In this document: positions 34,615 to 43,232 of the stretch, in pieces | How the letters are laid out: each line of letters starts with the position of its first letter | How positions within the stretch are numbered: position 1 is the first letter of the stretch | Origin: Candidatus Gastranaerophilales bacterium | GTDB lineage: Bacteria > Cyanobacteriota > Vampirovibrionia > Gastranaerophilales > Gastranaerophilaceae | Length of the DNA: 48,964 nucleotides | Assembly (NCBI GenBank): GCA_017475485.1 | Contig: JAFVFO010000025.1 | Coordinates: 1-48,964 of the forward strand | Direction of reading: 5' to 3' | The notes under the pieces: model-generated | Told to the model about the DNA's origin: nothing | Seen by the model: only the letters and a program-made list of their open reading frames with translations | The model's database searches: none | Position numbers and translations under genes: made by a program

Positions 34615-35655
34615 TCAGCCTTGGTGCATTTGCATAGTTACAAGGCTATATGTATCATTTTCATTCTTTTTATAATTTCTTATGATTTGTGCATTATCCG
34701 ATACATTTACAACTTGTACCGTTTTTGTTTTTGCGTTTGGAATAAACTTCGTATAAGAGTTTTGGTTGTATGGGTTTTGTACTCTTATTTCCTTGATTGT
34801 GCCGTCTGCATTGAATTCTATTTGCTGTTCATTACCATATCCCATACTGCAGCTTATATAATCGCCGTTTGCGTTATCGCGTCTTATTTGCATTACACTG
34901 CTAAAACTTGCATACATATATGTTGATGTACCGTCATTATTATCGGTAATTTCGGGCCGGGACGCTATAAAGGCATTTTTTGTTAATATATCAATTGCTC
35001 TTTTCGGGTTTCTTTCAAAACCTGCGTTTAATGCCTGCTGAAATGAGTAGTTTGAAACTTTATTTATCATATTGAAAATATTTTTTAATTCGGGATATTT
35101 TTCCTGCCTCATTATTTTGCCCTGCATAGAAAAATCAGGCATTTCACTTGTTGCTTCATTCAGTATGGAAGCAAGTAAAAGCGCGTCTTGCGTATCTTGG
35201 TCATCTGCATCAAACATTGAAATATTTTCATTTAAAGCACTTGAAAATTGTTCCATTTGTTCATTCAAGCTGTCAAATGTTTTTAGGTAATCTTCGAGGT
35301 CATATTGTACAAAGGAAGGTATTTTTGATAATTTATCCTGCGGAATTCTTTCATATTCTGCTTTTGTAGTCATTTCAAGCACTTCAACACTTGTGTTTAC
35401 GGCACTTCTTATGATATCTGATTCGGAACCCGATTCTAATAATTCCATTTCTTCTGTAAAATCTTTATCTTTTATAGCGTCGCTTTTCATTGCGCTATCT
35501 ATAAGTGCGCCATAGTAATATTCAGGCGGCATATAATATTCTGGGTCGTTTTTTTGATTACTTACCGGATTATCGGCATTTCCTTTAAAATTGATTTTAT
35601 TTTGATTTTTAATTGCATTATTTTGATTAAAAGCAGATATTTTTGAAACAAGCAT
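34615..35655 (-). CDS. Lineage-specific protein with N-terminal NFKG motif
   Basis: A 346-aa protein of unknown function. A polar N-terminus ends in INFKGN (about 21-26). An acidic helical region follows (about 45-200). The C-terminal part (about 230-330) is beta-rich, with short strand-turn motifs (YMYASFSS, IEFNADGTIKEI) like the repeats seen in the SPLLQS paralogues at 4054 and 5935. There is no signal peptide or membrane helix. AAAGG lies 7 nt before ATG 35655. Confidence 0.75.
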   Translation of the reverse strand: MLVSKISAFNQNNAIKNQNKINFKGNADNPVSNQKNDPEYYMPPEYYYGALIDSAMKSDAIKDKDFTEEMELLESGSESDIIRSAVNTSVEVLEMTTKAEYERIPQDKLSKIPSFVQYDLEDYLKTFDSLNEQMEQFSSALNENISMFDADDQDTQDALLLASILNEATSEMPDFSMQGKIMRQEKYPELKNIFNMINKVSNYSFQQALNAGFERNPKRAIDILTKNAFIASRPEITDNNDGTSTYMYASFSSVMQIRRDNANGDYISCSMGYGNEQQIEFNADGTIKEIRVQNPYNQNSYTKFIPNAKTKTVQVVNVSDNAQIIRNYKKNENDTYSLVTMQMHQG

Positions 35656-35762
35656 ATAAAACCTTTCTTAACTTTCCTGTAATGCCATAAAACAACTCAA
35701 TGTTAAAAATTGCCTATAAAAAATAAATTGATGATATAATATAGAAAAATGAGGAGATTTTT

Positions 35763-36992
35763 ATGAATAGACGCGATTTTTTAGTTAATACAACACTTGT
35801 TGCCGGTGCAGGAGCGTTTCTTGCAGGGTGCGGTAAGGAAGAAATTATTCAAAAAGAAGGTTCTGTTGCAAAACGTAAGTTTAAAGACATGGAAATCCCG
35901 CTTCTTGGCTTTGGGTGTATGCGCCTGCCTATGAAATCCGAAAAAGAAATTGATATGGTTGAATTAGATAAAATGGTTGAATATTGTATGAACCATGGGG
36001 CTAATTATTTTGATACTGCTTATATGTACGTCAATTCTCAATCTGAAATTGCTATGGGCAAAACTTTGAAAAAATATCCTCGCGAAAGTTATATATTGGC
36101 TGATAAATCCCCGATTTATAAAATGAAAAATGAAGCAGATGTTAGAAAAATTTTCAATGAACAACTGAAAAAGTGCGGCTGTGATTATTTTGATTTTTAT
36201 ATGGCGCATAATATTAATAAAAATACTTACGATACATATAAATCAACTAATATGCACAAACAGCTTTTAGAACTTAAAAAAGAAGGCAAAATTAAATATG
36301 TCGGATTTTCTTTCCATGGCACGCCTTAAATTTTAAAAGAAGTTGTCCAAGAAGGCGACTGGGATTTTTGCCAATTGCAGGTTAACTATCTAGATTGGGA
36401 TGTGGTTAAAGGTAAGGAACAATATGAAATTGCACAAAGCGCGGGTATTCCTGTTACGGTTATGGAACCGCTTAGAGGAGGCGGGCTCGTAAACCTTTCA
36501 GATAAAGCATTACAAGAATTAAAAGCAAATTATCCCGATACTACACCTGCAGAGTTCGGGCTTCGCTGGGCCGCAAGTTTAGATAACGTTGTAACCGTAT
36601 TATCGGGTATGAGTAATCTTGAACAGGTCAGACAAAACATTAAAACTTTTGAAAATTATAAAGATATGACAAAAGAAGAAAAAGAAGTTGCAAATAAAAT
36701 TGCAAAAATTATTCAATCTCAAGGTGAAATTAACTGTACAGCTTGCAAATATTGCCTTGAAGTTTGCCCTAAAAATATAAATATACCTGCAATTTTCTCT
36801 TTGTATAATCAATATAAAGTTGTAAAAAATAAAATGATGTTTACAATATATTATGAAAGTTTGGCTGAAGAAGAAAGGGCAAATGCCTGCATAAAATGCG
36901 GTTTATGCAGTAAAAACTGTCCTCAGAGCCTTCAAATACCTGAACTTTTAGAAAAAATCGAAAAAGAATATAAAAAGGCAAAAGAAGAATAA
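35763..36992 (+). pseudogene. Tat-signal lipoprotein aldo/keto reductase-ferredoxin, interrupted by in-frame TAA
   Basis: Two open frames (35763-36329 and 36330-36992) lie in the same phase, separated only by TAA at 36327-36329. Together they make a normal 409-residue protein: twin-arginine signal (N-R3-R4-DFL) with lipobox LAGC at 20-23, then an aldo/keto reductase barrel with tetrad candidates D84, Y89, K115 and H149, then a C-terminal 2[4Fe-4S] domain (CTACKYCLEVCP and CIKCGLCSKNCP). The TAA follows FSFHGTP, where related proteins usually have a sense codon such as GAA before ILKEV. This is therefore a single-base nonsense change, a sequencing error or a rare readthrough site. It heads the Tat/polyferredoxin block. 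Confidence 0.85.
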
Positions 36993-38264
36993 ATGAAATA
37001 TAAAATCAGATTAACAATAGCAGGGATAGTTTTATTGGCTTCAATATGTGCGGTATTGGGGTTTTATCCTGTGCATTTTTTAAACATTGAATTCAGTCCG
37101 ATTTTACAGAAAACAATTACTAATTATACGGTTTTTTCATTAATAATATTGGTTTTACTTGTTTTATTTACAATATTTTTCGGAAGATTTTACTGTTCAA
37201 TTCTTTGTCCTTTTGGAATTTTACAGGAATTTGTTAATTTGATATTTAATAAAATTAAGGGTAAAAAATTGCCCGCTCTTGAATATATTGAACCAAAACC
37301 CGTCAAATATTTTATTTTAAGCCTGTGCTTCGGTGCGCTAATCGGGGGAAGTGCGGTAATAATAAGGCATATTGACCCTTATACTTTATTTGGTTCATTT
37401 ATCAGCTTATCAAAATTAGGAATAATTCTTACATTAATTGTATTGACATTAGTATTTTTCAAAAACAGATTTTTTTGTACATCAATCTGCCCTGTAGGCG
37501 CTATTTTAGGCTTATTGGCAAAATTTGCACCATTTAAAGTGTATATGAACGATAATTGCGTGCAATGCGGAATGTGTGCAAGATACTGCCCTTCTAAATG
37601 TATTAATCATAAAGAAAAAAATATAAAAAGCGAAAATTGCGTTAAATGTTTAAAATGTACGTCTGTTTGCCCGAAAGGCGCTATGAAATATGGCTTAAAG
37701 CCAAAGTTTGAACCTTTTGATGTAACAAGAAGAAAAGCCCTTATATCAACGGGTGCTATAGCTTTGTTTATAGGCGCGTGGGGAATGGGGGTTAAAATTT
37801 CAAAAGATTTATTTAAAAATATAAAAAATGTAATTTTACCGGCAGGAGCACAAAATGCGCAAAAAATGGCAAACAAATGTCTTAATTGCAATTTATGCGT
37901 AAATAATTGTCCTCAGGGTATTTTGCAAAAGGCAAATTCTGAAATACCTGCTGTTCATATTGATTATTCAAAAGGTAATCATTATTGCAAATATGATTGC
38001 AAAAAGTGTTCTGAAATATGCCCTGCGGGTGCAATCAAAAGACTTACTCTTGAAGAAAAACAAAATACTAAAATCGCAATGGCAAGCGTCAATAACTACT
38101 GTATAGGCTGTGGTGCATGTATTCGTAAATGCCCCAAGAAAGCAATATCTATAACAGATGGATTGGCAAAAGTAGATGGTGCTTTATGTATAGGCTGCGG
38201 TGCATGCAAGGCGGTGTGTCCTATGGCTGCTATAGATATTTTTGCTATAAATAAACAAATGTAG
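36993..38264 (+). CDS. NapH-NapG-like fusion polyferredoxin with internal twin-arginine signal
   Basis: A 423-aa membrane electron carrier. Residues 1-245 look like NapH: four membrane helices (about 8-26, 46-66, 106-124, 142-160), the CSILCP and CTSICP motifs (68-72, 162-166), and two cytoplasmic [4Fe-4S] sites (C189/192/195/199 and C216/219/222/226). Residues 244-265 read TRRKAL plus a hydrophobic stretch, like a Tat signal. The tail carries four further clusters (C296-306, C332/336-343, C370-380, C399-409), like NapG. Inferred topology: the last helix is inserted by Tat and the tail lies outside. It starts immediately after the reductase stop and precedes tatAC. Confidence 0.88.
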   Translation: MKYKIRLTIAGIVLLASICAVLGFYPVHFLNIEFSPILQKTITNYTVFSLIILVLLVLFTIFFGRFYCSILCPFGILQEFVNLIFNKIKGKKLPALEYIEPKPVKYFILSLCFGALIGGSAVIIRHIDPYTLFGSFISLSKLGIILTLIVLTLVFFKNRFFCTSICPVGAILGLLAKFAPFKVYMNDNCVQCGMCARYCPSKCINHKEKNIKSENCVKCLKCTSVCPKGAMKYGLKPKFEPFDVTRRKALISTGAIALFIGAWGMGVKISKDLFKNIKNVILPAGAQNAQKMANKCLNCNLCVNNCPQGILQKANSEIPAVHIDYSKGNHYCKYDCKKCSEICPAGAIKRLTLEEKQNTKIAMASVNNYCIGCGACIRKCPKKAISITDGLAKVDGALCIGCGACKAVCPMAAIDIFAINKQM

Positions 38265-38310
38265 AAATTTATGTTATCATATTAATAATACAAAATAAGA
38301 GGGAGATACA

Positions 38311-38544
38311 ATGTCAATCGGAATACCTGAAATAGCCCTGATTTTAATCGTAATTTTACTTCTTTTCGGCGGAAAAAGAATTCCGGAACTTGCTAAAGCG
38401 TTCGGAAGAGCTTCTTATGAATACAAAAAAGCAAAAGAAGTAATCAAAAAAGAAGCACAAGAACTAAAAGATGAAATTGATGCTACTATCGAAAAGCCTC
38501 AGGAATATCAAATTAAGGATAATGCCAAAGAGCCCGAAGTGTAA
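38311..38544 (+). CDS. tatA: Twin-arginine translocase subunit TatA
   Basis: A 77-aa single-span protein that forms the Tat pore. The N-terminal helix with an early Glu (IPEIALILIVILLLFGG), the FG hinge and RIPELAKAFG, and an amphipathic then charged tail are all typical. GAGGGAG lies before ATG 38311. No tatB is seen, so this is a minimal TatAC system. It is directly downstream of two proteins with twin-arginine signals and 17 bp before tatC. Confidence 0.95.
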   Translation: MSIGIPEIALILIVILLLFGGKRIPELAKAFGRASYEYKKAKEVIKKEAQELKDEIDATIEKPQEYQIKDNAKEPEV

Positions 38545-38561
38545 TTTTAGAAACAGATACA

Positions 38562-39281
38562 ATGGAACATGAAGACAAAGACCAAAGTATTATTGCACAT
38601 CTTGAAGAATTAAGAAGTACAATACTAAGGTGCTTAATTGCTATTGCAGTTGTATTACCTTTTGTATTCTATTTTTCAGGAGATATACTTGATTATCTTA
38701 CAAAATTGACCATTGGCAAAAATGATATAACTCTTAATTACTTTGCGCCAATGGAAGTTTTTATATTGCAGTTAAAATTATCCCTTTTAATTGACGCTGT
38801 AATATGTTTTCCTTATATTGTGAAAAATTTATGGGATTTTATTTTACCCGCACTTTATGACAACGAACGCAAATTTATAAAAAATATTGTATTATCATCA
38901 AGTTTTTTGTTTACATTCGGAGTTTTGTTTTGTCTTTTTGTAATAATTCCAATGATTATAAACTTTGGAATAAGTTTTTCGCGCTCAGAAATCCATGCTG
39001 TTTTTGGCATTTCAAATGTTATAAATCTGGCATTAAATATGGCATTAGTGTTTGGATTAATGTTTCAAATCCCGCTTATTGTTAATATGTTAATCAGGTG
39101 GGATATTGTAAGTTATGAAGATATCAGCCAATATCGCCCTTATGTGGTTGTGGCATTGTTAATTTTTTCGGCCCTTTTAACACCGCCGGATATAGTATCG
39201 CAAGTATTTTTGTTTACCCCTACATATCTTTTATTTGAACTTGGTCTTTTATTTTCAAAAAAGAAAAATCTGAACGATTAA
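38562..39281 (+). CDS. tatC: Twin-arginine translocase subunit TatC
   Basis: The 239-aa, six-helix receptor for twin-arginine signals. The N-terminal HLEELR motif, the SPMEVF-like APMEVF segment and the late PPD motif (LLTPPDIVSQ) are present. It follows tatA by 17 bp. Proximity to the Tat-signal reductase and the fusion polyferredoxin suggests a dedicated export block. Confidence 0.96.
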   Translation: MEHEDKDQSIIAHLEELRSTILRCLIAIAVVLPFVFYFSGDILDYLTKLTIGKNDITLNYFAPMEVFILQLKLSLLIDAVICFPYIVKNLWDFILPALYDNERKFIKNIVLSSSFLFTFGVLFCLFVIIPMIINFGISFSRSEIHAVFGISNVINLALNMALVFGLMFQIPLIVNMLIRWDIVSYEDISQYRPYVVVALLIFSALLTPPDIVSQVFLFTPTYLLFELGLLFSKKKNLND

Positions 39282-39318
39282 TTAATAAAGCAGTTAATAT
39301 TTCATTACAAATAAGGTA

Positions 39319-40329
39319 ATGTCAGAAAGTTTGTGTTATTTTTCTTTTATGAGTTTATCTGTGGCAACAAGTCTTTTAAAACCTCTTGAAACAAGTTCTT
39401 CTCTTGGTTTATTTGCGCGAGATACAGGCGGATGTTTGATTTCCAGATTATCGCTTTCAAGAAGCAATAATGAAAGAAAAGAAGTCAGCATGTCTGAAAT
39501 TTCAGAGTCTTTAATATTTTATTTTTCCGCACCCCTGCTTGCAAAATTAACGGGTAAACTATTTAACAATTTAACAAATGATAAAAATCTGGCAAAAACA
39601 GGGCAAATCTTATCAACCTTCAGCGTGATTCTTCCTTTGGTATATGCAATTGCACCGTTTAGAAACCTTATGACCCTTTCTAAAACGGGGCAGGATGAAT
39701 TTGTATCTGTTGTGGGATTAAAAAAGGAAGATAATAAAAAAGATAAAAAAGAGCAGGCAAAAGAAAAAGGTTTAGACCTATTAAAAAAAATATCGCTTGT
39801 TTCGCTTTCTTCTCTTGCAATGACGGGTGCGCTTTTTGGGGCATGTAAAAATGATAAAATTCATAAATCGCTTGAACCTGTGCTTAAAAAGTTCGCTAAA
39901 ACCTTTGAATTTAGTGATAAAAATGATTTAAAACTAATGCACTACGCTGCTTTGATTTATCCTGCCAGTATTTTGGGCTATTTTAAGGCCTCAAGAGATA
40001 AATATGAAGTTATGGAAAATGTAAGAAGATTTTGTGTAACCGTACCTTTGTTGTTTTTAGGGGATAAAGTAATTGAAAAACCAATTCATAAATTCTTCGA
40101 CAAATGTTTTAACACCAATGTTTTAGAAGGCAATGAAATTAAAAGCTATAAGGATATCTTGAAATTACCGCAAAATCAGCAAAAAGAATTTTTAAAAACA
40201 AAAAATTGGGCCTTCGCCTTAACTTTTTTGATTTCCACAATGTTTGTAGCGGGCGGTGTTGCGCTTTTAAACAGAATTCAAACCAAAAAGAATTACGAAA
40301 AAGATAACGAATTGAAAAATAAAAATTAA
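39319..40329 (+). CDS. Multi-span membrane protein of unknown function
   Basis: A 336-aa protein with about six hydrophobic segments, a lysine-rich linker (KKEDNKKDKKEQ, about 130-145) and a lysine/asparagine-rich C-terminus. I do not recognise a family. The ATG at 39319 has only a weak AAGG close by. An internal ATG at 39490 begins MSEISES, similar to the start of the SPLLQS paralogue 2 (MSEISMS), and could be the real start. It lies between tatC and larB with small gaps, so it may be co-transcribed with either. Confidence 0.65.
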   Translation: MSESLCYFSFMSLSVATSLLKPLETSSSLGLFARDTGGCLISRLSLSRSNNERKEVSMSEISESLIFYFSAPLLAKLTGKLFNNLTNDKNLAKTGQILSTFSVILPLVYAIAPFRNLMTLSKTGQDEFVSVVGLKKEDNKKDKKEQAKEKGLDLLKKISLVSLSSLAMTGALFGACKNDKIHKSLEPVLKKFAKTFEFSDKNDLKLMHYAALIYPASILGYFKASRDKYEVMENVRRFCVTVPLLFLGDKVIEKPIHKFFDKCFNTNVLEGNEIKSYKDILKLPQNQQKEFLKTKNWAFALTFLISTMFVAGGVALLNRIQTKKNYEKDNELKNKN

Positions 40330-40345
40330 AAGGTAGAATTAAAAA

Positions 40346-41023
40346 ATGGATTATGTTGAAATTGATTGCGCAAAAATAGATACAGGAAGGCTTAAGAGGA
40401 AAGGCTATTCCGAAGTTGTTTATTGTGAATGTAAAACCACAGAGCAGTTAATTGAAATTTTTAAAACATTTAAAAACAATAATCAAAATGCTCTGGGAAC
40501 GCGCGCTTCAATAGAACAATTTAAGGCATTAAAAAAAGAATTGCCCGAAATTAAATATAACAGTGAAGCAAGAACGTTATCTTTAATACAAAAACCAATT
40601 GCAAAAACAGGTGAAATTGCAATATGTTGTGCAGGAACGGGTGATATACCGATTGCACTTGAAGCCAAGGAAACAGCGGAGTTTTTCGGAAGTAATGTAA
40701 AATGTTATTTTGATATTGGAATTGCCGGCATACATAGGCTTATAGATAAAATAGAAGAAATTAAATGCGCAAATGTGATTATAGCGCTTGCAGGCATGGA
40801 AGGAGCTTTGCCGAGTGTTATTGCGGGCATGGTTGATATACCTGTTATTGCAGTTCCTACTTCAATCGGCTACGGTTCATCTTTTAAAGGTATAACAGCC
40901 CTTTTTGCCATGCTTAATTCTTGTGCGGAAGGTATAACCGTTGTAAATATTGATAACGGCTTTGGTGCGGGGTACAGCGCAAACCAGATTAATTGCTTAA
41001 TCGCGAAAGGTAAAAATAGATGA
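40346..41023 (+). CDS. larB: Pyridinium-3,5-biscarboxylic acid mononucleotide synthase LarB
   Basis: A PurE-like enzyme that carboxylates and hydrolyses nicotinic acid adenine dinucleotide, the first step to the nickel-pincer nucleotide cofactor. The C-terminal PurE-like domain is plain: AGTGDIPIALEA, GIAGIHRL, ALAGMEGALPSV and PTSIGYGSSFKG, ending in NIDNGFGAG. The 225-aa length is near the family norm. It overlaps larC by 4 bp (ATGA), so the two are translationally coupled. Confidence 0.93.
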   Translation: MDYVEIDCAKIDTGRLKRKGYSEVVYCECKTTEQLIEIFKTFKNNNQNALGTRASIEQFKALKKELPEIKYNSEARTLSLIQKPIAKTGEIAICCAGTGDIPIALEAKETAEFFGSNVKCYFDIGIAGIHRLIDKIEEIKCANVIIALAGMEGALPSVIAGMVDIPVIAVPTSIGYGSSFKGITALFAMLNSCAEGITVVNIDNGFGAGYSANQINCLIAKGKNR

Positions 41024-41769
41024 AATTATATTTTGAATGTACAAACGGAATTTCAGGAGATATGACAATAGGCGCGCTTTTAAGTCTTGGCGCAGATAGA
41101 GAAAAGCTCGATAGGGCGCTTTCTTCCTTGAAATTGGATGATGAATTTTCTTATTTTATTTCCGATAAAAAAGTTAATTCTATTAATGCGGTTGATTTTG
41201 ATGTAACTTGCAAAAAAGATGAACATCATCACCATAAGCATTTACACAATAAACCCCATACCCACAGAAATCTTGAAGATGTAATTAACATTATAAATAA
41301 AGCGGATATCAGTGAAAATGCAAAAATATTGGCAAGAAAAATTTTTACAATAGTTGCACAGGCAGAAAGCAAGGTGCATGGTTTGCCGGTTGAAAAAGTA
41401 CATTTCCATGAAGTCGGGGCAATTGATTCAATTGTTGATATAGTTGCTTTTAGCGTGTTGTATGATGATATAAATCCGGACAGCGTCTTTTTTACGGCTT
41501 TAACGGAAGGAAAAGGTACTATATCCTGCGCCCATGGGGAATTAAATGTGCCTGTACCTGCGGTTGTTGAAATTGCAAAAGAATATAAAATTCCGCTAAG
41601 AATTATTGACAATGAAGGCGAAATGATTACTCCTACAGGAATTGCAATTGTTGCTTCGTTATATAAAAACAACAAATTACCGGAATCAATAATAATTAAA
41701 AATGCAGGCTATGGCCGGGGCAAACGCCCTTATAAAAATCCTGTATTAAGGATATTTGAAATTGAATAA
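41020..41769 (+). CDS. larC: Short LarC: nickel-pincer cofactor nickel insertion protein, N-terminal domain only
   Basis: LarC inserts nickel into the pincer cofactor with CTP. This 249-aa protein covers only the LarC1-like half: the CTNGISGDM start, a histidine-rich loop (H69-72, H74, H76, H80, H82) suited to nickel, HFHEVGAIDSIVD, and the closing AGYGRGK...PVLRI motif. The usual C-terminal domain (about 150 residues, CTP-binding) is absent. After the stop comes a transporter gene. Full-length LarC is about 400 aa, and in lactobacilli it arises from a programmed frameshift. Here I found no downstream LarC2 frame, so the missing half may be encoded elsewhere. Confidence 0.9.
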   Translation: MKLYFECTNGISGDMTIGALLSLGADREKLDRALSSLKLDDEFSYFISDKKVNSINAVDFDVTCKKDEHHHHKHLHNKPHTHRNLEDVINIINKADISENAKILARKIFTIVAQAESKVHGLPVEKVHFHEVGAIDSIVDIVAFSVLYDDINPDSVFFTALTEGKGTISCAHGELNVPVPAVVEIAKEYKIPLRIIDNEGEMITPTGIAIVASLYKNNKLPESIIIKNAGYGRGKRPYKNPVLRIFEIE

Positions 41770-42634
41770 AGTATCAATTATTGCAATTTTATCCGCAGTT
41801 TTTTACGGAATCAGCATTCCTTTTTCTAAAATCATGCTTATAAAAGGAGTTAACCCCATGGTGCTTGGTGGTTTAACCTATCTTGGTGCGGGATTTGGAC
41901 TTTTGTTGTTCAGTTTAATGAAATCATTCAAAAAAGAAAGAATTTTTCAAAACCCACTGGGTAAAAAAGAGTTTCCTTACGCTGTTTTAATGGTATTTTT
42001 TGATATTTTTGCAATTTTATTTTTAATGTATGGATTATCTAAAACGAATTCCGCCAATGCTTCTTTATTATCAAATTTTGAAATAGTTTCAACTTCAATA
42101 ATAGCCTTCATTTTTTTCAAAGAAAAAATTTCAAAAAAGCTGTGGTTTGCAATTATTTTAATTATTATAGCAAGTATTATCCTGACATACGAAGGTAGCA
42201 CTTGCCTTGATTTTACTTTTGGTTCTGTTTTTGTATTGTGTGCATATCTTTTCTGGGGAATGGAAAATAACTGTACAAAAATGATTAGCTCAAAAAATAT
42301 CTTTGAAACAACAATAATTAAAGGGGTCTGTTCGGGCATAGGCAGCCTTATTATTGCATATTTTGCAAAATGTGAAATACCTGCTTTTAATTTGATTTTT
42401 GCAATTTTAATAATGGGGCTTTTTTCGTACGGCATAAGCGTTTTAATGTATATTTATTCTCAAAACAAATTAGGTGCTGCAAAAACAGCCTCTTATTTTT
42501 CTTATGCGCCGTATATCGGGATTTTTGCAAGTATTATAATATTAAAAGAGCTGCCGAGTTTCCATTTTTTAATAGCTTTTATTATAATGTTATTTGCAGG
42601 ATGTTTAATTTACAAAGATAATAAAAATGATTGA
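41762..42634 (+). CDS. EamA/DMT-family transporter
   Basis: A ten-helix drug/metabolite-transporter superfamily permease of about 290 aa, built of two EamA repeats (about 1-140 and 145-290). The two TTG candidates, 41756 and 41762, lie 3 and 9 nt after AAGGA; I favour 41762. The start overlaps the larC stop by 8 bp, so it is coupled to the cofactor genes. Its substrate is unknown; a precursor such as a nicotinate-type metabolite is speculation. Confidence 0.88.
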   Translation: MNKVSIIAILSAVFYGISIPFSKIMLIKGVNPMVLGGLTYLGAGFGLLLFSLMKSFKKERIFQNPLGKKEFPYAVLMVFFDIFAILFLMYGLSKTNSANASLLSNFEIVSTSIIAFIFFKEKISKKLWFAIILIIIASIILTYEGSTCLDFTFGSVFVLCAYLFWGMENNCTKMISSKNIFETTIIKGVCSGIGSLIIAYFAKCEIPAFNLIFAILIMGLFSYGISVLMYIYSQNKLGAAKTASYFSYAPYIGIFASIIILKELPSFHFLIAFIIMLFAGCLIYKDNKND

Positions 42635-43232
42635 AAATTATGTAAAATACCTTGAATTTATAACAAAAAAGCTGGATAGTTTTTTTGAAAATCAGCGTGA
42701 TTATATTTTTTGCAAAAAAGGATGTGCAAAATGCTGTAAAAATGCGCAATTTCCGTACTCTTTAACGGAAGTAACCTATCTTTTGCAAGGCGCAATAGAG
42801 CTTGATGAAGATACCCAAAATAAAATTAAAACAAATATTTTAAACATTTTAAAGCAAAAAGAAGATTTTAAAGGGGATACTTTTTTATATGACTGCCCGT
42901 TTTTAATTGATGATGTTTGTTCTGTTTATAACTACAGGGGCTTAGTATGCCGAAGTTTCGGATTAATTAATCAAAATCCCTTGAATAATGATAATAAAAC
43001 AAAAATACCGTTTTGTTATAAAGAAGGCTTAAACTATTCAAATGTTATGGATATGGAACTTAATGAAATTACGCCTGAAAAATATGCTCAATCAGGCATT
43101 AAAGAAGAACCGCATGGTTATAATATCAGTTATGAATTTTTAACAGATAAAGATTTTGAGCGTGGTTTTAATTTTAAATTCGGTGAAAAAAAGGCACTAA
43201 TCGACTGGCTTATAGGCTTTAAAAAATATTAA
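42627..43232 (+). CDS. YkgJ-family cysteine cluster protein
   Basis: A 201-aa protein with the N-terminal CKKGCAKCC cluster (about 29-37) and later CPF, CSVYNYRGLVCRSF and C residues. This is the CxxxCxxCC pattern of the YkgJ/zinc-iron-chelating family, thought to bind a metal centre. It overlaps the EamA gene by 8 bp, making it the fourth gene of a larB-larC-transporter-ykgJ unit. Its stop shares TTAA with the convergent larE. Its role in the nickel-pincer block is inferred from position only. Confidence 0.85.
   Translation: MIENYVKYLEFITKKLDSFFENQRDYIFCKKGCAKCCKNAQFPYSLTEVTYLLQGAIELDEDTQNKIKTNILNILKQKEDFKGDTFLYDCPFLIDDVCSVYNYRGLVCRSFGLINQNPLNNDNKTKIPFCYKEGLNYSNVMDMELNEITPEKYAQSGIKEEPHGYNISYEFLTDKDFERGFNFKFGEKKALIDWLIGFKKY

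Noticed and set aside
36330-36992. Separate ferredoxin-type gene starting at the ATG at 36375
   Set aside because: The frame is continuous with the upstream reductase and the barrel would be cut in half; there is no ribosome-binding site before 36375, so it is the second half of one interrupted gene.
41229-41675. 148-aa minus-strand open frame opposite larC
   Set aside because: It lies wholly inside larC, which has clear family motifs, and shows no start signal or domain of its own.
41977-42435. 152-aa minus-strand open frame opposite the EamA gene
   Set aside because: It is an antisense shadow of a repeated hydrophobic protein; no ribosome-binding site and no family motif.
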